From contig JAGXSK010000370.1 in the NCBI GenBank assembly GCA_018333845.1, positions 1-5,842 of the forward strand: DNA of 5,842 nucleotides. Direction: 5' to 3'. How positions within the stretch are numbered: position 1 is the stretch's first letter; each line of letters opens with the position of its first letter. Under the pieces are notes generated by a model that made no database searches, was not told where the DNA came from, and saw nothing but the letters and a program-made list of their open reading frames with translations. Source of the DNA: Clostridia bacterium. Its GTDB lineage: Bacteria > Bacillota > DSM-16504 > Desulfitibacterales > Desulfitibacteraceae. Both the position numbers and the translations under genes were made by a program. This document shows positions 1 through 5,842 of this stretch, one piece after another.

Positions 1-457
1 TTAAATTTGCTCCAGCCCTTTGAACCATGGCTGCAATTTGCGGTAAATTTTTACTGCCAAGGGTACTGAAAACATTTTGCCCTCTCTGGAGATGCTGTTC
101 TATTTCATCAAGGCCTTCCACCTTCTTGATTAATGGATCATCTGCAAGCTCACAGCTGTGCCTTTCGACCCTGATATATTCAATATCCAGCTGGGCAGCC
201 ACTTCCATGGCCAGCTTACTAATCTCCCCGGCAAAGGGATGGGTGGCATCAACCAGAAATACTGTTTCCCTTTCCTTGAGGCACCTGATTAACTCTTCTT
301 TATCAAAGGCCCCCTGCTTTAAATAGGTTATACTATTACTGGCCAAGAGCTCATAGCCATAGGTACTGACCACGGAAGCAGATACCTGGAGACCACTCTC
401 TTTTAAAAGCTTGACTGTTTCCCTGGCTTCTGAAGTGCCTGCCAGAACGAAAATCAT
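1..457 (-). CDS. cobK: Cobalt-precorrin-6A reductase CobK/CbiJ (partial, 3' end beyond window)
   Basis: This gene reduces the corrin macrocycle at the precorrin-6A step with a nicotinamide cofactor; it is cytoplasmic. My translation from ATG (457-455) begins MIFVLAGTSEAR, the N-terminal nucleotide-binding stretch typical of CobK/CbiJ. It continues with the family hallmark DATHPFAGEISKLA near residues 71-84, then YIRVER near 93-98 and LGSKNL near 134-139. No stop occurs before the window edge. About 152 codons are present, against a usual length near 250, so roughly the last 100 residues lie off the window; this is truncation by the edge, not a pseudogene. The start overlaps the cobJ stop in a 4-base ATGA (454-457), and AAGGGG (467-472) sits 9 bases upstream as ribosome binding site. 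Coupling to cobJ translation is likely. Family assignment is firm. Whether it uses NADH or NADPH cannot be told from the sequence. Confidence 0.93.
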   Translation of the reverse strand, partial: MIFVLAGTSEARETVKLLKESGLQVSASVVSTYGYELLASNSITYLKQGAFDKEELIRCLKERETVFLVDATHPFAGEISKLAMEVAAQLDIEYIRVERHSCELADDPLIKKVEGLDEIEQHLQRGQNVFSTLGSKNLPQIAAMVQRAGANL

Positions 458-1263
458 ACCTTGTAACCCCTTGGAGTGACCATTTTGCCATTTTCAACCT
501 TTGTTTGGGAATTACCAACTATTACTGTTGTTAGCATATCTATTTCTTCCTTTAGCATATCCCTGAGGGTTGTAATAACTACACTTTCTAACCCTCTTTT
601 TGCACAGCGAACTATGCCTACAGGTGTTTCAGGGTTCTTATGCCATAAAAGTATTTCTCTTGCTGATTCAATGTGGGTTTGTCTGCCATGACTCTTGGGA
701 TTATACAGTACAACTATAAAATCTCCCAGACCTGCAGCTTCCAGTCTGTTCATTATTTTCACCCAGGGGGTAAGCAGGTCACTTAAACTAATGACAGCAA
801 AATCATGCATAAGGGGAGCTCCTAAAGCTGCTGCTGCTGCAGTAGCTGCTGTTACACCAGGCACTACCTCCACATCCACACTATCCCCGGCAAGCTCCAA
901 TACTATTCCAGCCATGCCATAAACTCCAGGGTCACCGCTGCTGATGACAGAAACTGTCCTGCCCTGCTGTGCAAGGTTTACAGCCAATTGGGCCCTGTCT
1001 ATTTCCTTGCGCATTCCAGAGCTGATAACCTCTTTGCCCTCTGTTAAATCCTCAATTAGGTCCAGGTATGTTTTGTAACCTATTATAACATCAGATATTT
1101 TTAATGCTTCCAGGGCTGCAGGAGCCAAGAGATCCCTGTCCCCTGGCCCAAGTCCAACCACCAGGATTTTTCCACAGCCACACTTATTGTTACTGGGCCC
1201 ACTTTTTGCTTCGGCACAATTGTGCTGCCCATGTTTGCCGCTAGCTTTGCAGCAGGTTCGCAT
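454..1263 (-). CDS. cobJ: Precorrin-3B / cobalt-factor III C17-methyltransferase CobJ/CbiH
   Basis: This SAM-dependent methyltransferase methylates C17 and drives ring contraction to the corrin skeleton (cobalt-factor III to cobalt-precorrin-4). Counting from ATG 1263 (269 residues), the core begins at KILVVGLGPGD (32-42). SSGDPGVYGMAG (108-119), VVPGVTAATAAAAALGAP (from 133), the segment ending SDLLTPW (about 161-167) and LYNPKS (186-191) follow, all typical of CobJ/CbiH. The stop is TGA at 456-454. The start is uncertain. ATG 1263 has AGGAG (1274-1278) 10 bases upstream and is preferred. TTG 1296 has no clear ribosome binding site. GTG 1161 would cut into the first beta strand. ATG 1263 gives a 31-residue leader with five cysteines that overlaps cbiG out of frame by 163 bases. 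The alternative is synthesis as a CbiG-CbiH fusion by a -1 shift near 1167-1171. Function is secure; the N-terminus is not. Confidence 0.9.
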   Translation of the reverse strand: MRTCCKASGKHGQHNCAEAKSGPSNNKCGCGKILVVGLGPGDRDLLAPAALEALKISDVIIGYKTYLDLIEDLTEGKEVISSGMRKEIDRAQLAVNLAQQGRTVSVISSGDPGVYGMAGIVLELAGDSVDVEVVPGVTAATAAAAALGAPLMHDFAVISLSDLLTPWVKIMNRLEAAGLGDFIVVLYNPKSHGRQTHIESAREILLWHKNPETPVGIVRCAKRGLESVVITTLRDMLKEEIDMLTTVIVGNSQTKVENGKMVTPRGYKV

Positions 1264-2219
1264 ACTCCACCAACTCCTATCTGTTTTTTCACCCAATGAG
1301 AAGGCTCAAAGGTTCCTTCCAGGGTGCTAACCTCCTCTTTAGTTACAGTTCTCAAGGGAACCTTCATTTCCTTAGAAAGGAGCTTTAGTGCCTCCTCCTC
1401 TCCCTTAAAATCTATGGTAGCCAGGGCTTTGATACACCTTTCATCAAGATAAAAGCGCTTAAAAGTTTCCCTTAATGCCCTGGTTACAGTCTCCAGGGCT
1501 ACCCCCTTGCGGCAGCCAATACCAACCACCAGATTACGCGGTAAAATCTGCAGTATCTTGCCTGCTGCCTCCTGAACATAGGGACTGATTAATACCGCAG
1601 GCTCACTAAACTCCGGCCATTCCTGCCAGATAAAGCCATCCTTAATAGACGAAACAATGGGAAAGGGACTGGATAAATATACTTTCTCCCCCTCTACCAG
1701 CAGCCTATTAAAAACCTTTACCTTTTCCCTGGGTACCACCAGGCCATCTAGTTCTGCAGCAAGGACATCCACTGCCGGCTTTCCCCTTACATCAGTTGCA
1801 GTAGTTATTACTGCCTGACCCTTTAGCTTGTCTGCCACTTTTCTTGCCAGGTCATTGGCTCTCCCTACATGCCCTGATAACAGGCTTATGGCAAAGGTAC
1901 CCTTTTCATCCACCACCACCACAGCAGGATCCCAATACTTGGACTGAACTAATGGAGCCAGGCTCCTAACTACTATTCCTGTGGCCATGATGCATATTAT
2001 TTGAGGATACCCTGTAAATACCTCTGCAAAGGTATGCTGCCAACCCTCAAAAAACCTGACCTGTACTGATCTATCCTGTCCAATAGTGTTTTCAAGTCTT
2101 TTGGGAACAAAAACTGCTGTAGTTCCCTCAAGAAGCTTCCCAAGCCTCACGGCAAGCTCTGCACCCTTTTCAGTTAAGCATATTACTGCTGTGAGGTTAT
2201 TTTCCTTCTCTGAATTCAT
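1101..2219 (-). CDS. cbiG: Cobalt-precorrin-5A hydrolase CbiG
   Basis: CbiG opens the delta-lactone of cobalt-precorrin-5A and releases the C2 fragment as acetaldehyde; it is specific to the anaerobic pathway. Counting from ATG 2219 (372 residues), the N-terminal and middle regions carry ATGIVVRSLAPL (79-90), LLSGHVGRAND (113-123) and TTATD (139-143). The C-terminal domain carries VVGIGCRKG (231-239) and GVGGVCEPAA (315-324). The family-like sequence ends about VTISVAVEK (343-351). The remaining 21 residues, four of them tryptophan, are out-of-frame reading of cobJ up to TAA at 1103-1101 and resemble no CbiG tail that I know. An in-frame ATG at 2237 would add six residues but has only a distant AGGA. 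ATG 2219 has AGGG (2229-2232) 9 bases upstream, so it is preferred. The start lies inside the cobM end (23-base overlap). The protein looks complete and functional; the tail is the anomaly. Confidence 0.94.
   Translation of the reverse strand: MNSEKENNLTAVICLTEKGAELAVRLGKLLEGTTAVFVPKRLENTIGQDRSVQVRFFEGWQHTFAEVFTGYPQIICIMATGIVVRSLAPLVQSKYWDPAVVVVDEKGTFAISLLSGHVGRANDLARKVADKLKGQAVITTATDVRGKPAVDVLAAELDGLVVPREKVKVFNRLLVEGEKVYLSSPFPIVSSIKDGFIWQEWPEFSEPAVLISPYVQEAAGKILQILPRNLVVGIGCRKGVALETVTRALRETFKRFYLDERCIKALATIDFKGEEEALKLLSKEMKVPLRTVTKEEVSTLEGTFEPSHWVKKQIGVGGVCEPAAKLAANMGSTIVPKQKVGPVTISVAVEKSWWLDLGQGTGISWLLQPWKH
1167..1171 (-). other. A5 run at the CbiG/CobJ frame switch (possible -1 slip or indel site)
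   Basis: On the coding strand the cbiG codons read GTG GAA AAA TCC, giving five consecutive A residues. Immediately before the run the conserved CbiG end is in one frame; immediately after it the conserved CobJ start (ILVVGLGPG) is in the -1 frame. A -1 shift on the AAA codon would join them as VAVEKILVVGLGPGD with no extra or missing residues. Re-pairing of tRNA-Lys from AAA to AAA is perfect. The P-site GAA to GGA re-pairing would be mismatched, so this is not a canonical X-XXY-YYZ heptamer. A one-base deletion or a read error in the homopolymer (A6 to A5) would look the same. Confidence 0.4.
1274..1278 (-). promoter_or_regulatory. Candidate ribosome binding site for cobJ (supports ATG 1263)
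   Basis: The coding strand reads AGGAG, 10 bases before ATG 1263, inside cbiG. The spacing is slightly long. It is the best Shine-Dalgarno match for any in-frame cobJ start: TTG 1296 and GTG 1161 have none comparable. AGGAG also arises naturally from the cbiG codons there, so the site could be coincidental. Confidence 0.4.
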
Positions 2220-2943
2220 GGGTAAATTCCCTATCATATAATTTGGATTTTCCTGTATCCTTTAAAAAGTTCCCCACCAGGATTAAAGCTGTTTTAGTAA
2301 TACCTGCATCCCTGGTCAGCTGGGCCAGGTTTGCCAGGGTACCCTTTAAAACCCTTTCCTCGGGCCAGGATGCCTTTTCCACCACTGCAGCAGGTGTATC
2401 TGGCGAATAACCCTCCAGGAGCTGCTCAACAACCCTTTCAATCATGCCCACAGACAGAAAGATTGCCATGGATGAACCATGGGCTGCCAGACTGGCAAGG
2501 TTTTCTCTTGCAGGTACGGGGGTTCTTCCCTCCATACGGGTGATAATTACCGTTTGGGTTCCGTCAGGAACTGTGTATTCCTTCTGTACACTAGCTGCTG
2601 CTGCTAGAAACGAGCTAACCCCTGGAATTACTTTAAAGGGCACACCCTTTTGTTTGAGCAGCTCCATCTGTTCTCCAATGGCACCATAAAGACTTGGGTC
2701 ACCAGTATGGAGCCTGACCACCTTTTCACCTTTGTTGTATGCCTCAACCATTGTCTCAACTATTTCTTCCAGGTCCAAATGGGCACTGTTGACCAGCCTT
2801 GCTCCTGCTTTCGTATAATCGAGAACTTTTTCATTTACAAGGGATCCTGCCCATACAACAAGATCTGCCTCTTGAAGCAGCTTGTAGCCCTTTAGAGTGA
2901 TTAGTTCAGGATCCCCTGAACCTGCCCCTACAAAGAAAATCAC
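2197..2943 (-). CDS. cobM: Cobalt-precorrin-4 / precorrin-4 C11-methyltransferase CobM/CbiF
   Basis: This SAM-dependent methylase of the tetrapyrrole methylase fold methylates C11 of cobalt-precorrin-4 to give cobalt-precorrin-5A, the substrate of CbiG, which is encoded next. The 248-residue protein has the expected family length. It shows GAGSGDPELIT (6-16), WAGSLVNEKVL (31-41), HTGDPSLYGA (79-88), VIPGVSSFLAAAA (105-117) and ITRMEGRTPVP (134-144), a set diagnostic for CobM/CbiF over its paralogues in this window. The start is GTG (2943-2941), overlapping the cobI TGA stop in a 4-base GTGA. AGGAG lies about 10 bases upstream inside cobI. GTG is preferred because the glycine-rich motif begins at residue 6, leaving no room for a later start. 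The stop is TAA at 2199-2197, inside the start region of cbiG. No key motif is missing. Confidence 0.96.
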   Translation of the reverse strand: MIFFVGAGSGDPELITLKGYKLLQEADLVVWAGSLVNEKVLDYTKAGARLVNSAHLDLEEIVETMVEAYNKGEKVVRLHTGDPSLYGAIGEQMELLKQKGVPFKVIPGVSSFLAAAASVQKEYTVPDGTQTVIITRMEGRTPVPARENLASLAAHGSSMAIFLSVGMIERVVEQLLEGYSPDTPAAVVEKASWPEERVLKGTLANLAQLTRDAGITKTALILVGNFLKDTGKSKLYDREFTHEFREGK

Positions 2944-3665
2944 TTTTCATCATCTCCTAGCTTTTTTTTGATAATCATTGTGGAGAGATAGTCAAACTTT
3001 TTATTGCGAAGTTCCTTTAATTCATTGGTGTAAAACCCATCTGGAAATCCACAGCGACTGGCATAAAAGGCCTTGTCAAGTATGCCCTTCTCCTCTAATA
3101 TATCAATGACCTTATCTGCCTGATTGCCTGCCTTTAAGAGCACGATGTTATCAAACTCGGTTATGATTTTTTCCAGGCTTTGTTTATCATTTAATGCCGG
3201 AACTATAATCAGGCTTTCTTCGCCTTCAGCCAGGGGCTGACCAATCCAGGCAGATATTGAATTAATTGAGCTGATTCCAGGAATTATTTCTATCTCAGCT
3301 TCTGGAGCAAGCTTTTTCACATATTTTAAAAGATATGTAAAGGTACTATAAATAGTTGGATCACCAAGGGTTATGAAAGCTGTGTCCTTACCCTGGTTCA
3401 AGACCTCTGCCACCTGCCCGGCAGCCTGCTGCCAGTGTCTTTTTAAATCCTCCTGGTCAGTAATCATTGGCAGTATAAGCTCAACAGTTTCACAATTCTT
3501 GTTGACAAGCTCGGAGGCTATTGATAGAGCCAGGCTTCTCTTTTCTCTTTTAGATTTTGGTATTAAAAGTACATCAATTTCCCCCAGTATCCTTTTTGCT
3601 TTTAGTGTCAACAGCTCAGGGTCTCCAGGGCCTACTCCTATACCATAAAATTTTCCTAAGGACAA
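2940..3665 (-). CDS. cobI: Precorrin-2 / cobalt-factor II C20-methyltransferase CobI/CbiL
   Basis: This enzyme carries out the first committed methylation of the pathway, transferring methyl from SAM to C20. In an anaerobic set such as this one the substrate should be cobalt-factor II (CbiL activity). Counting from TTG 3665 (241 residues), it shows GIGVGPGDPELLTLKA (8-23), LGDPTIYST (100-108) and IIPGISSINSISA (127-139), the standard CobI/CbiL signature. An earlier in-frame TTG at 3692 would add nine residues but has no ribosome binding site. TTG 3665 follows GGGGG at 7-base spacing, starts 4 bases after the cbiT stop, and gives the usual short N-terminus before the glycine-rich loop, so it is preferred. 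It ends at TGA 2942-2940, overlapping the cobM GTG start. Its C-terminal half is more divergent than its N-terminal motifs, which is common in the family. Confidence 0.94.
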   Translation of the reverse strand: MSLGKFYGIGVGPGDPELLTLKAKRILGEIDVLLIPKSKREKRSLALSIASELVNKNCETVELILPMITDQEDLKRHWQQAAGQVAEVLNQGKDTAFITLGDPTIYSTFTYLLKYVKKLAPEAEIEIIPGISSINSISAWIGQPLAEGEESLIIVPALNDKQSLEKIITEFDNIVLLKAGNQADKVIDILEEKGILDKAFYASRCGFPDGFYTNELKELRNKKFDYLSTMIIKKKLGDDEK

Positions 3666-3669
3666 GTTA

Positions 3670-4260
3670 TTACCCCCTTTTTCCAGCAGCAATTATGGTT
3701 ACAGGATTTCTTGCCTGCCAGAGTGCTGCCCTGCCCCTCTGGCTAACCACAGCAATATTAACCTGCACTGCCTCTAATGTATAATTTTTCTCTTTTAGTA
3801 TATTAAATGCCTCCGGACCTGTTCCCAGAGTCACTGAGTTAATCACCAGCCAGCCCCCAGGCTTTAGCTTTTCGTCACATGTTTCTAAAACATCTCGTAG
3901 GTTCCCCCCACTGCCCCCTATAAATATTCTGTCTGCTTCCGGCAGGTCTGCCAGGGCCTGTGGAGCAGTACCCCCAATAATATGTATATCCACACCAAAT
4001 TTTTTGCTGTTTTCCTGAATTAGGTCAATACCCCGGGGATTTTTTTCAATGGCATATACCCTGCCATTAGCTGCCATGATTTTACATTCCACAGCTACAG
4101 AACCACTGCCTGCACCTACATCATATACTACAGCCCCTGGAAAAAGCCTAAGCTTTGACAGTGATAGAACCCGTATTTCATTTTTGGTCATTGGAACACC
4201 TTCATCCCGGATAAACTCCTCGTCTGGGATGCCGGGAGTTATATACATCCATTTACTCAT
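3670..4260 (-). CDS. cbiT: Cobalt-precorrin-6B C15-methyltransferase (decarboxylating) CbiT
   Basis: CbiT methylates C15 and removes the carboxyl of the C12 acetate side chain. Together with CbiE it converts cobalt-precorrin-6B to cobalt-precorrin-8. It has a class I Rossmann SAM-methyltransferase fold, unlike the four tetrapyrrole-methylase paralogues around it. The 196-residue protein has the typical N-terminal GIPDEEF (10-16) and MTKNEIR (24-30), the SAM-binding motif DVGAGSGSVA (47-56), and FIGGSGG (113-119), a CbiT hallmark. Length matches stand-alone CbiT; in the aerobic pathway this domain is the C-terminal half of CobL. The ATG start (4260-4258) overlaps the cbiE end by 8 bases, with only a weak GGTGAT upstream, so translation probably depends on coupling to cbiE. 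The stop is TAA 3672-3670. Confidence 0.96.
   Translation of the reverse strand: MSKWMYITPGIPDEEFIRDEGVPMTKNEIRVLSLSKLRLFPGAVVYDVGAGSGSVAVECKIMAANGRVYAIEKNPRGIDLIQENSKKFGVDIHIIGGTAPQALADLPEADRIFIGGSGGNLRDVLETCDEKLKPGGWLVINSVTLGTGPEAFNILKEKNYTLEAVQVNIAVVSQRGRAALWQARNPVTIIAAGKRG
3673..3677 (-). promoter_or_regulatory. Ribosome binding site deciding the cobI start
   Basis: The coding strand reads AAAGGGGGTAATAACTTG. The G5 block sits 7 bases before TTG 3665 and overlaps the last codons of cbiT, next to its TAA stop. No comparable purine-rich site precedes the upstream TTG at 3692. This favours the shorter CobI protein and suggests reinitiation by ribosomes finishing cbiT. Confidence 0.7.
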
Positions 4261-4882
4261 TTAAAATCACCATCACACTGTTACTATAGTCTTCCTCATC
4301 CTTAGACAAGGCCTTTAGCGTTGTATATACCAGCTTTTCCCATGGATATGATAAGTCCTTACCTACAATAACCTGCATATCTGCTGCCCCTTTTGCAAGG
4401 AGGTAATCTGCTATCTTTTGAGGTGTCCAGGGACTGCCCGTTAGCATTGCAGTTATCTGAGCCTTTTCAACTCCTTCTACTGCCAAATCCAGTGAACGCC
4501 CATGCATGCTTAATATCTGGGCCTCATTCCAGGGTTTCTTGATCCTGGCAAACATGAGCTGGATGGAACTGATTCCAGGCACAAACTCCAGATCATTGGC
4601 TGGGATGTGCCTTGTCAGGTAGTTTGCCAGGCTGTAAATCCCTGTATCTCCAGAAACCAGCACCACAATCCTTTTGGAATGTCTGTGCTCATTAATATAT
4701 TCAATGGCTTTTTTAAGTTCCTTGTCCACAGGAAATTGTTCCTGGCCTTGAGAGACAAAGGTATCAAGAAGGCGCTGTCCTCCAACAAGTACTTCCGCCT
4801 GTTTTATTGTCTCCAGGCCTATGGGTGTAAGATAGCTTTCGTGCCCAGGACCTGTTCCCACAACTTTAACTAAACCTGCCAA
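4253..4882 (-). CDS. cbiE: Cobalt-precorrin-7 C5-methyltransferase CbiE
   Basis: This SAM-dependent methylase adds the C5 methyl group and works with CbiT late in the corrin pathway. The 209-residue protein has the tetrapyrrole methylase motifs VGTGPG (8-13), VSGDTGIYSL (76-85) and VPGISSIQ (101-108). SMHGR (125-129) is the segment that distinguishes CbiE and the CobL N-terminal domain from other paralogues. The length is normal for stand-alone CbiE. The start is TTG (4882-4880), supported by a strong GGGGAGGGAG five bases upstream (4888-4897) and by the usual short N-terminus before the glycine loop. It overlaps the cbiD end by 13 bases and the cbiT start by 8. The stop is TAA at 4255-4253. 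The gene is intact. Confidence 0.96.
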   Translation of the reverse strand: MAGLVKVVGTGPGHESYLTPIGLETIKQAEVLVGGQRLLDTFVSQGQEQFPVDKELKKAIEYINEHRHSKRIVVLVSGDTGIYSLANYLTRHIPANDLEFVPGISSIQLMFARIKKPWNEAQILSMHGRSLDLAVEGVEKAQITAMLTGSPWTPQKIADYLLAKGAADMQVIVGKDLSYPWEKLVYTTLKALSKDEEDYSNSVMVILNE

Positions 4883-5842
4883 CCTAGCTCCCTCCCCAAT
4901 GTTACGGCTTCCTCATCATAACCTATTATCTCCCCATCCAGGGAATACATTACAGTACCAATTCTAAGCTCTTCTTCAAGGAGTTCTAGAGAACGTTTAC
5001 TTGCCCACCTGGCAATATTTTTATAAACCTCCTGGAGACCATGGCTTTTTATAAGCTCTATTGAAGCATCAATAGTATTTAGCTCCATTATTTCTTTAAT
5101 TAAAGCAGGTGAAGCACCCATCATGGCCGCGTGTGCTGCCAGGATTTCTCTTCGGCCATCTGCTATTTTGCTGTGGGTATGAAAGATACCCCCTGCCACC
5201 TTGATAATCTTGCCAATGTGTCCAAAGAGGAGTATTCCCTTGATACCTCTTTTAGCACTTTCCGTGAGCATTGTCCCTATAAAATTACTTGTCTGAACAA
5301 CAGCCTCCCTGGGCATTCCCAATTCAACGGCCTTTTTCTCACCCATTCCACCTGGTGTCAGAACTATCAGGCTATATCCCAGGGCTGCTGCCTGGTCAAT
5401 CTGTGGTATCAAGGAGTCCACATATGCCTCCTCGGACATGGGACGGACAATGCCAGTGGTGCCTAGTATTGATATGCCGCCAACAATACCAAGTCTGGGG
5501 TTTAAGGTCTTTTTTGCAAGCCTTTCGCCCTCTGGAACTGCTATTGTAACCTTTACTCCTTTACCCCTGGGAAGAAGCTTTTTAACCTCATGTATAATCA
5601 TCCTCCTGGGCACAGGATTTATTGCTGGCTCCCCCACTGGTACTGAAAGCCCAGGCTTGGTTACCCTGCCAACACCCTTGCCTCCAAGGAGAATTATTTC
5701 ATTATTTTCCCCCGGCATCTTTGGAGAATTTGCCTCCAGGATTTCTACAGATGCACAAATCCTTGTACCATTGGTAATGTCAGGGTCATCTCCCGCATCC
5801 TTTATAACCTCTGCTGTTACTATATCTCCCTTAACAGTTATG
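4870..5842 (-). CDS. cbiD: Cobalt-precorrin-5B C1-methyltransferase CbiD (partial, 5' end beyond window)
   Basis: CbiD is the SAM-dependent C1-methyltransferase acting on cobalt-precorrin-5B, and is a marker of the anaerobic pathway. The frame is open to the window edge. Translation upstream of the first in-frame ATG (5718) adds 41 residues that include KDAGDDPDITNGTRI, conserved CbiD sequence, so ATG 5718 is an internal methionine and not the start. In all 323 residues are visible. The missing part is the N-terminal forty to fifty residues, given a usual length near 365-380. Other family segments are LLGGKGVGRVTKPGL, the GEPAINPVPR stretch, GGISILGTTGIVRPMS, LTPGGMGE and FGHIGKIIKVAGGIFHTHS. 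The C-terminus ends WQV at TAG 4872-4870, inside the start of cbiE. The operon promoter, and any cobalamin riboswitch, must lie beyond 5842. Confidence 0.95.
   Translation of the reverse strand, partial: ITVKGDIVTAEVIKDAGDDPDITNGTRICASVEILEANSPKMPGENNEIILLGGKGVGRVTKPGLSVPVGEPAINPVPRRMIIHEVKKLLPRGKGVKVTIAVPEGERLAKKTLNPRLGIVGGISILGTTGIVRPMSEEAYVDSLIPQIDQAAALGYSLIVLTPGGMGEKKAVELGMPREAVVQTSNFIGTMLTESAKRGIKGILLFGHIGKIIKVAGGIFHTHSKIADGRREILAAHAAMMGASPALIKEIMELNTIDASIELIKSHGLQEVYKNIARWASKRSLELLEEELRIGTVMYSLDGEIIGYDEEAVTLGRELGWQV
4888..4897 (-). promoter_or_regulatory. Ribosome binding site for the TTG start of cbiE
   Basis: The coding strand reads GGGGAGGGAG and ends 5 bases before TTG 4882. It is one of the strongest Shine-Dalgarno-like tracts in the window and justifies calling a TTG start inside the last codons of cbiD. 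Confidence 0.65.

Noticed and set aside
27..326. Plus-strand open frame of 99 codons
   Set aside because: It is antisense to cobK, whose conserved motifs occupy the minus strand here, and its product resembles no family and has no convincing ribosome binding site.
829..852. GCT/CTG trinucleotide-rich stretch resembling a microsatellite
   Set aside because: It encodes the alanine run in the conserved VTAATAAAAALGAP segment of CobJ, so protein sequence explains it.
2940..3692. CobI starting at TTG 3692
   Set aside because: It has no ribosome binding site and adds nine unconserved residues; TTG 3665 has GGGGG at 7-base spacing and fits the family N-terminus.
2197..4882. Recent tandem duplication producing the neighbouring methyltransferases CbiE, CobI and CobM
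   Set aside because: They share only the fold and glycine-rich motifs and each carries its own subfamily signature, which indicates ancient paralogy and not a local duplication.
5131..5549. Two overlapping plus-strand open frames of 111 and 86 codons
   Set aside because: Both are shadows of cbiD, with low-complexity products and no recognisable motif; the minus-strand reading is clearly coding.
1..5842. Cobalamin riboswitch, promoter, terminator, tRNA, IS element or CRISPR array
   Set aside because: There is no non-coding space to hold one: the minus-strand genes cover essentially every base, and I saw no repeat arrays or terminal inverted repeats.

Overview
The whole window is the interior of one tightly packed cobalamin (vitamin B12) corrin-ring operon, transcribed entirely on the minus strand, so it reads from position 5842 down to 1. 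In transcription order the genes are cbiD (5' end off the window), cbiE, cbiT, cobI/cbiL, cobM/cbiF, cbiG, cobJ/cbiH and cobK/cbiJ (3' end off the window). CbiD and CbiG together mark the anaerobic, early-cobalt-insertion branch. No part of the oxygen-dependent route is seen. CbiE and CbiT are separate proteins rather than one CobL-type fusion.

The organism is probably an anaerobic Firmicute of the Clostridia (Desulfotomaculum/Peptococcaceae-like or related). The evidence is the anaerobic pathway, moderate AT content, frequent AGG and ATA codons, strong purine-rich Shine-Dalgarno sequences and use of TTG and GTG starts. This is inference; no phylogenetic marker is present.

Layout: 4870-5842 cbiD, 4253-4882 cbiE, 3670-4260 cbiT, 2940-3665 cobI, 2197-2943 cobM, 1101-2219 cbiG, 454-1263 cobJ, 1-457 cobK. 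No intergenic gap exceeds about 4 bases and most junctions overlap, including two 4-base stop/start overlaps. No promoter, terminator, riboswitch, RNA gene, mobile element or CRISPR array is visible. Control elements should lie upstream of cbiD, beyond position 5842.

Functionally the set covers C20 methylation of cobalt-factor II (CobI/CbiL), C17 methylation with ring contraction (CobJ/CbiH), C11 methylation (CobM/CbiF), lactone opening and loss of the C2 unit (CbiG), C1 methylation (CbiD), macrocycle reduction (CobK/CbiJ), and C5/C15 methylation with C12 decarboxylation (CbiE + CbiT). Still missing, presumably outside the window, are CbiC, the amidases CbiA/CbiP, the cobaltochelatase and the nucleotide-loop genes.

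The one unusual place is the cbiG/cobJ junction. The conserved end of CbiG runs directly into the conserved start of CobJ, but in a different frame, and the switch point is a run of five A residues. Read with a -1 shift there, the two genes make a seamless CbiG-CbiH fusion. Read without it, CobJ needs an unusual cysteine-rich leader that overlaps the end of cbiG.
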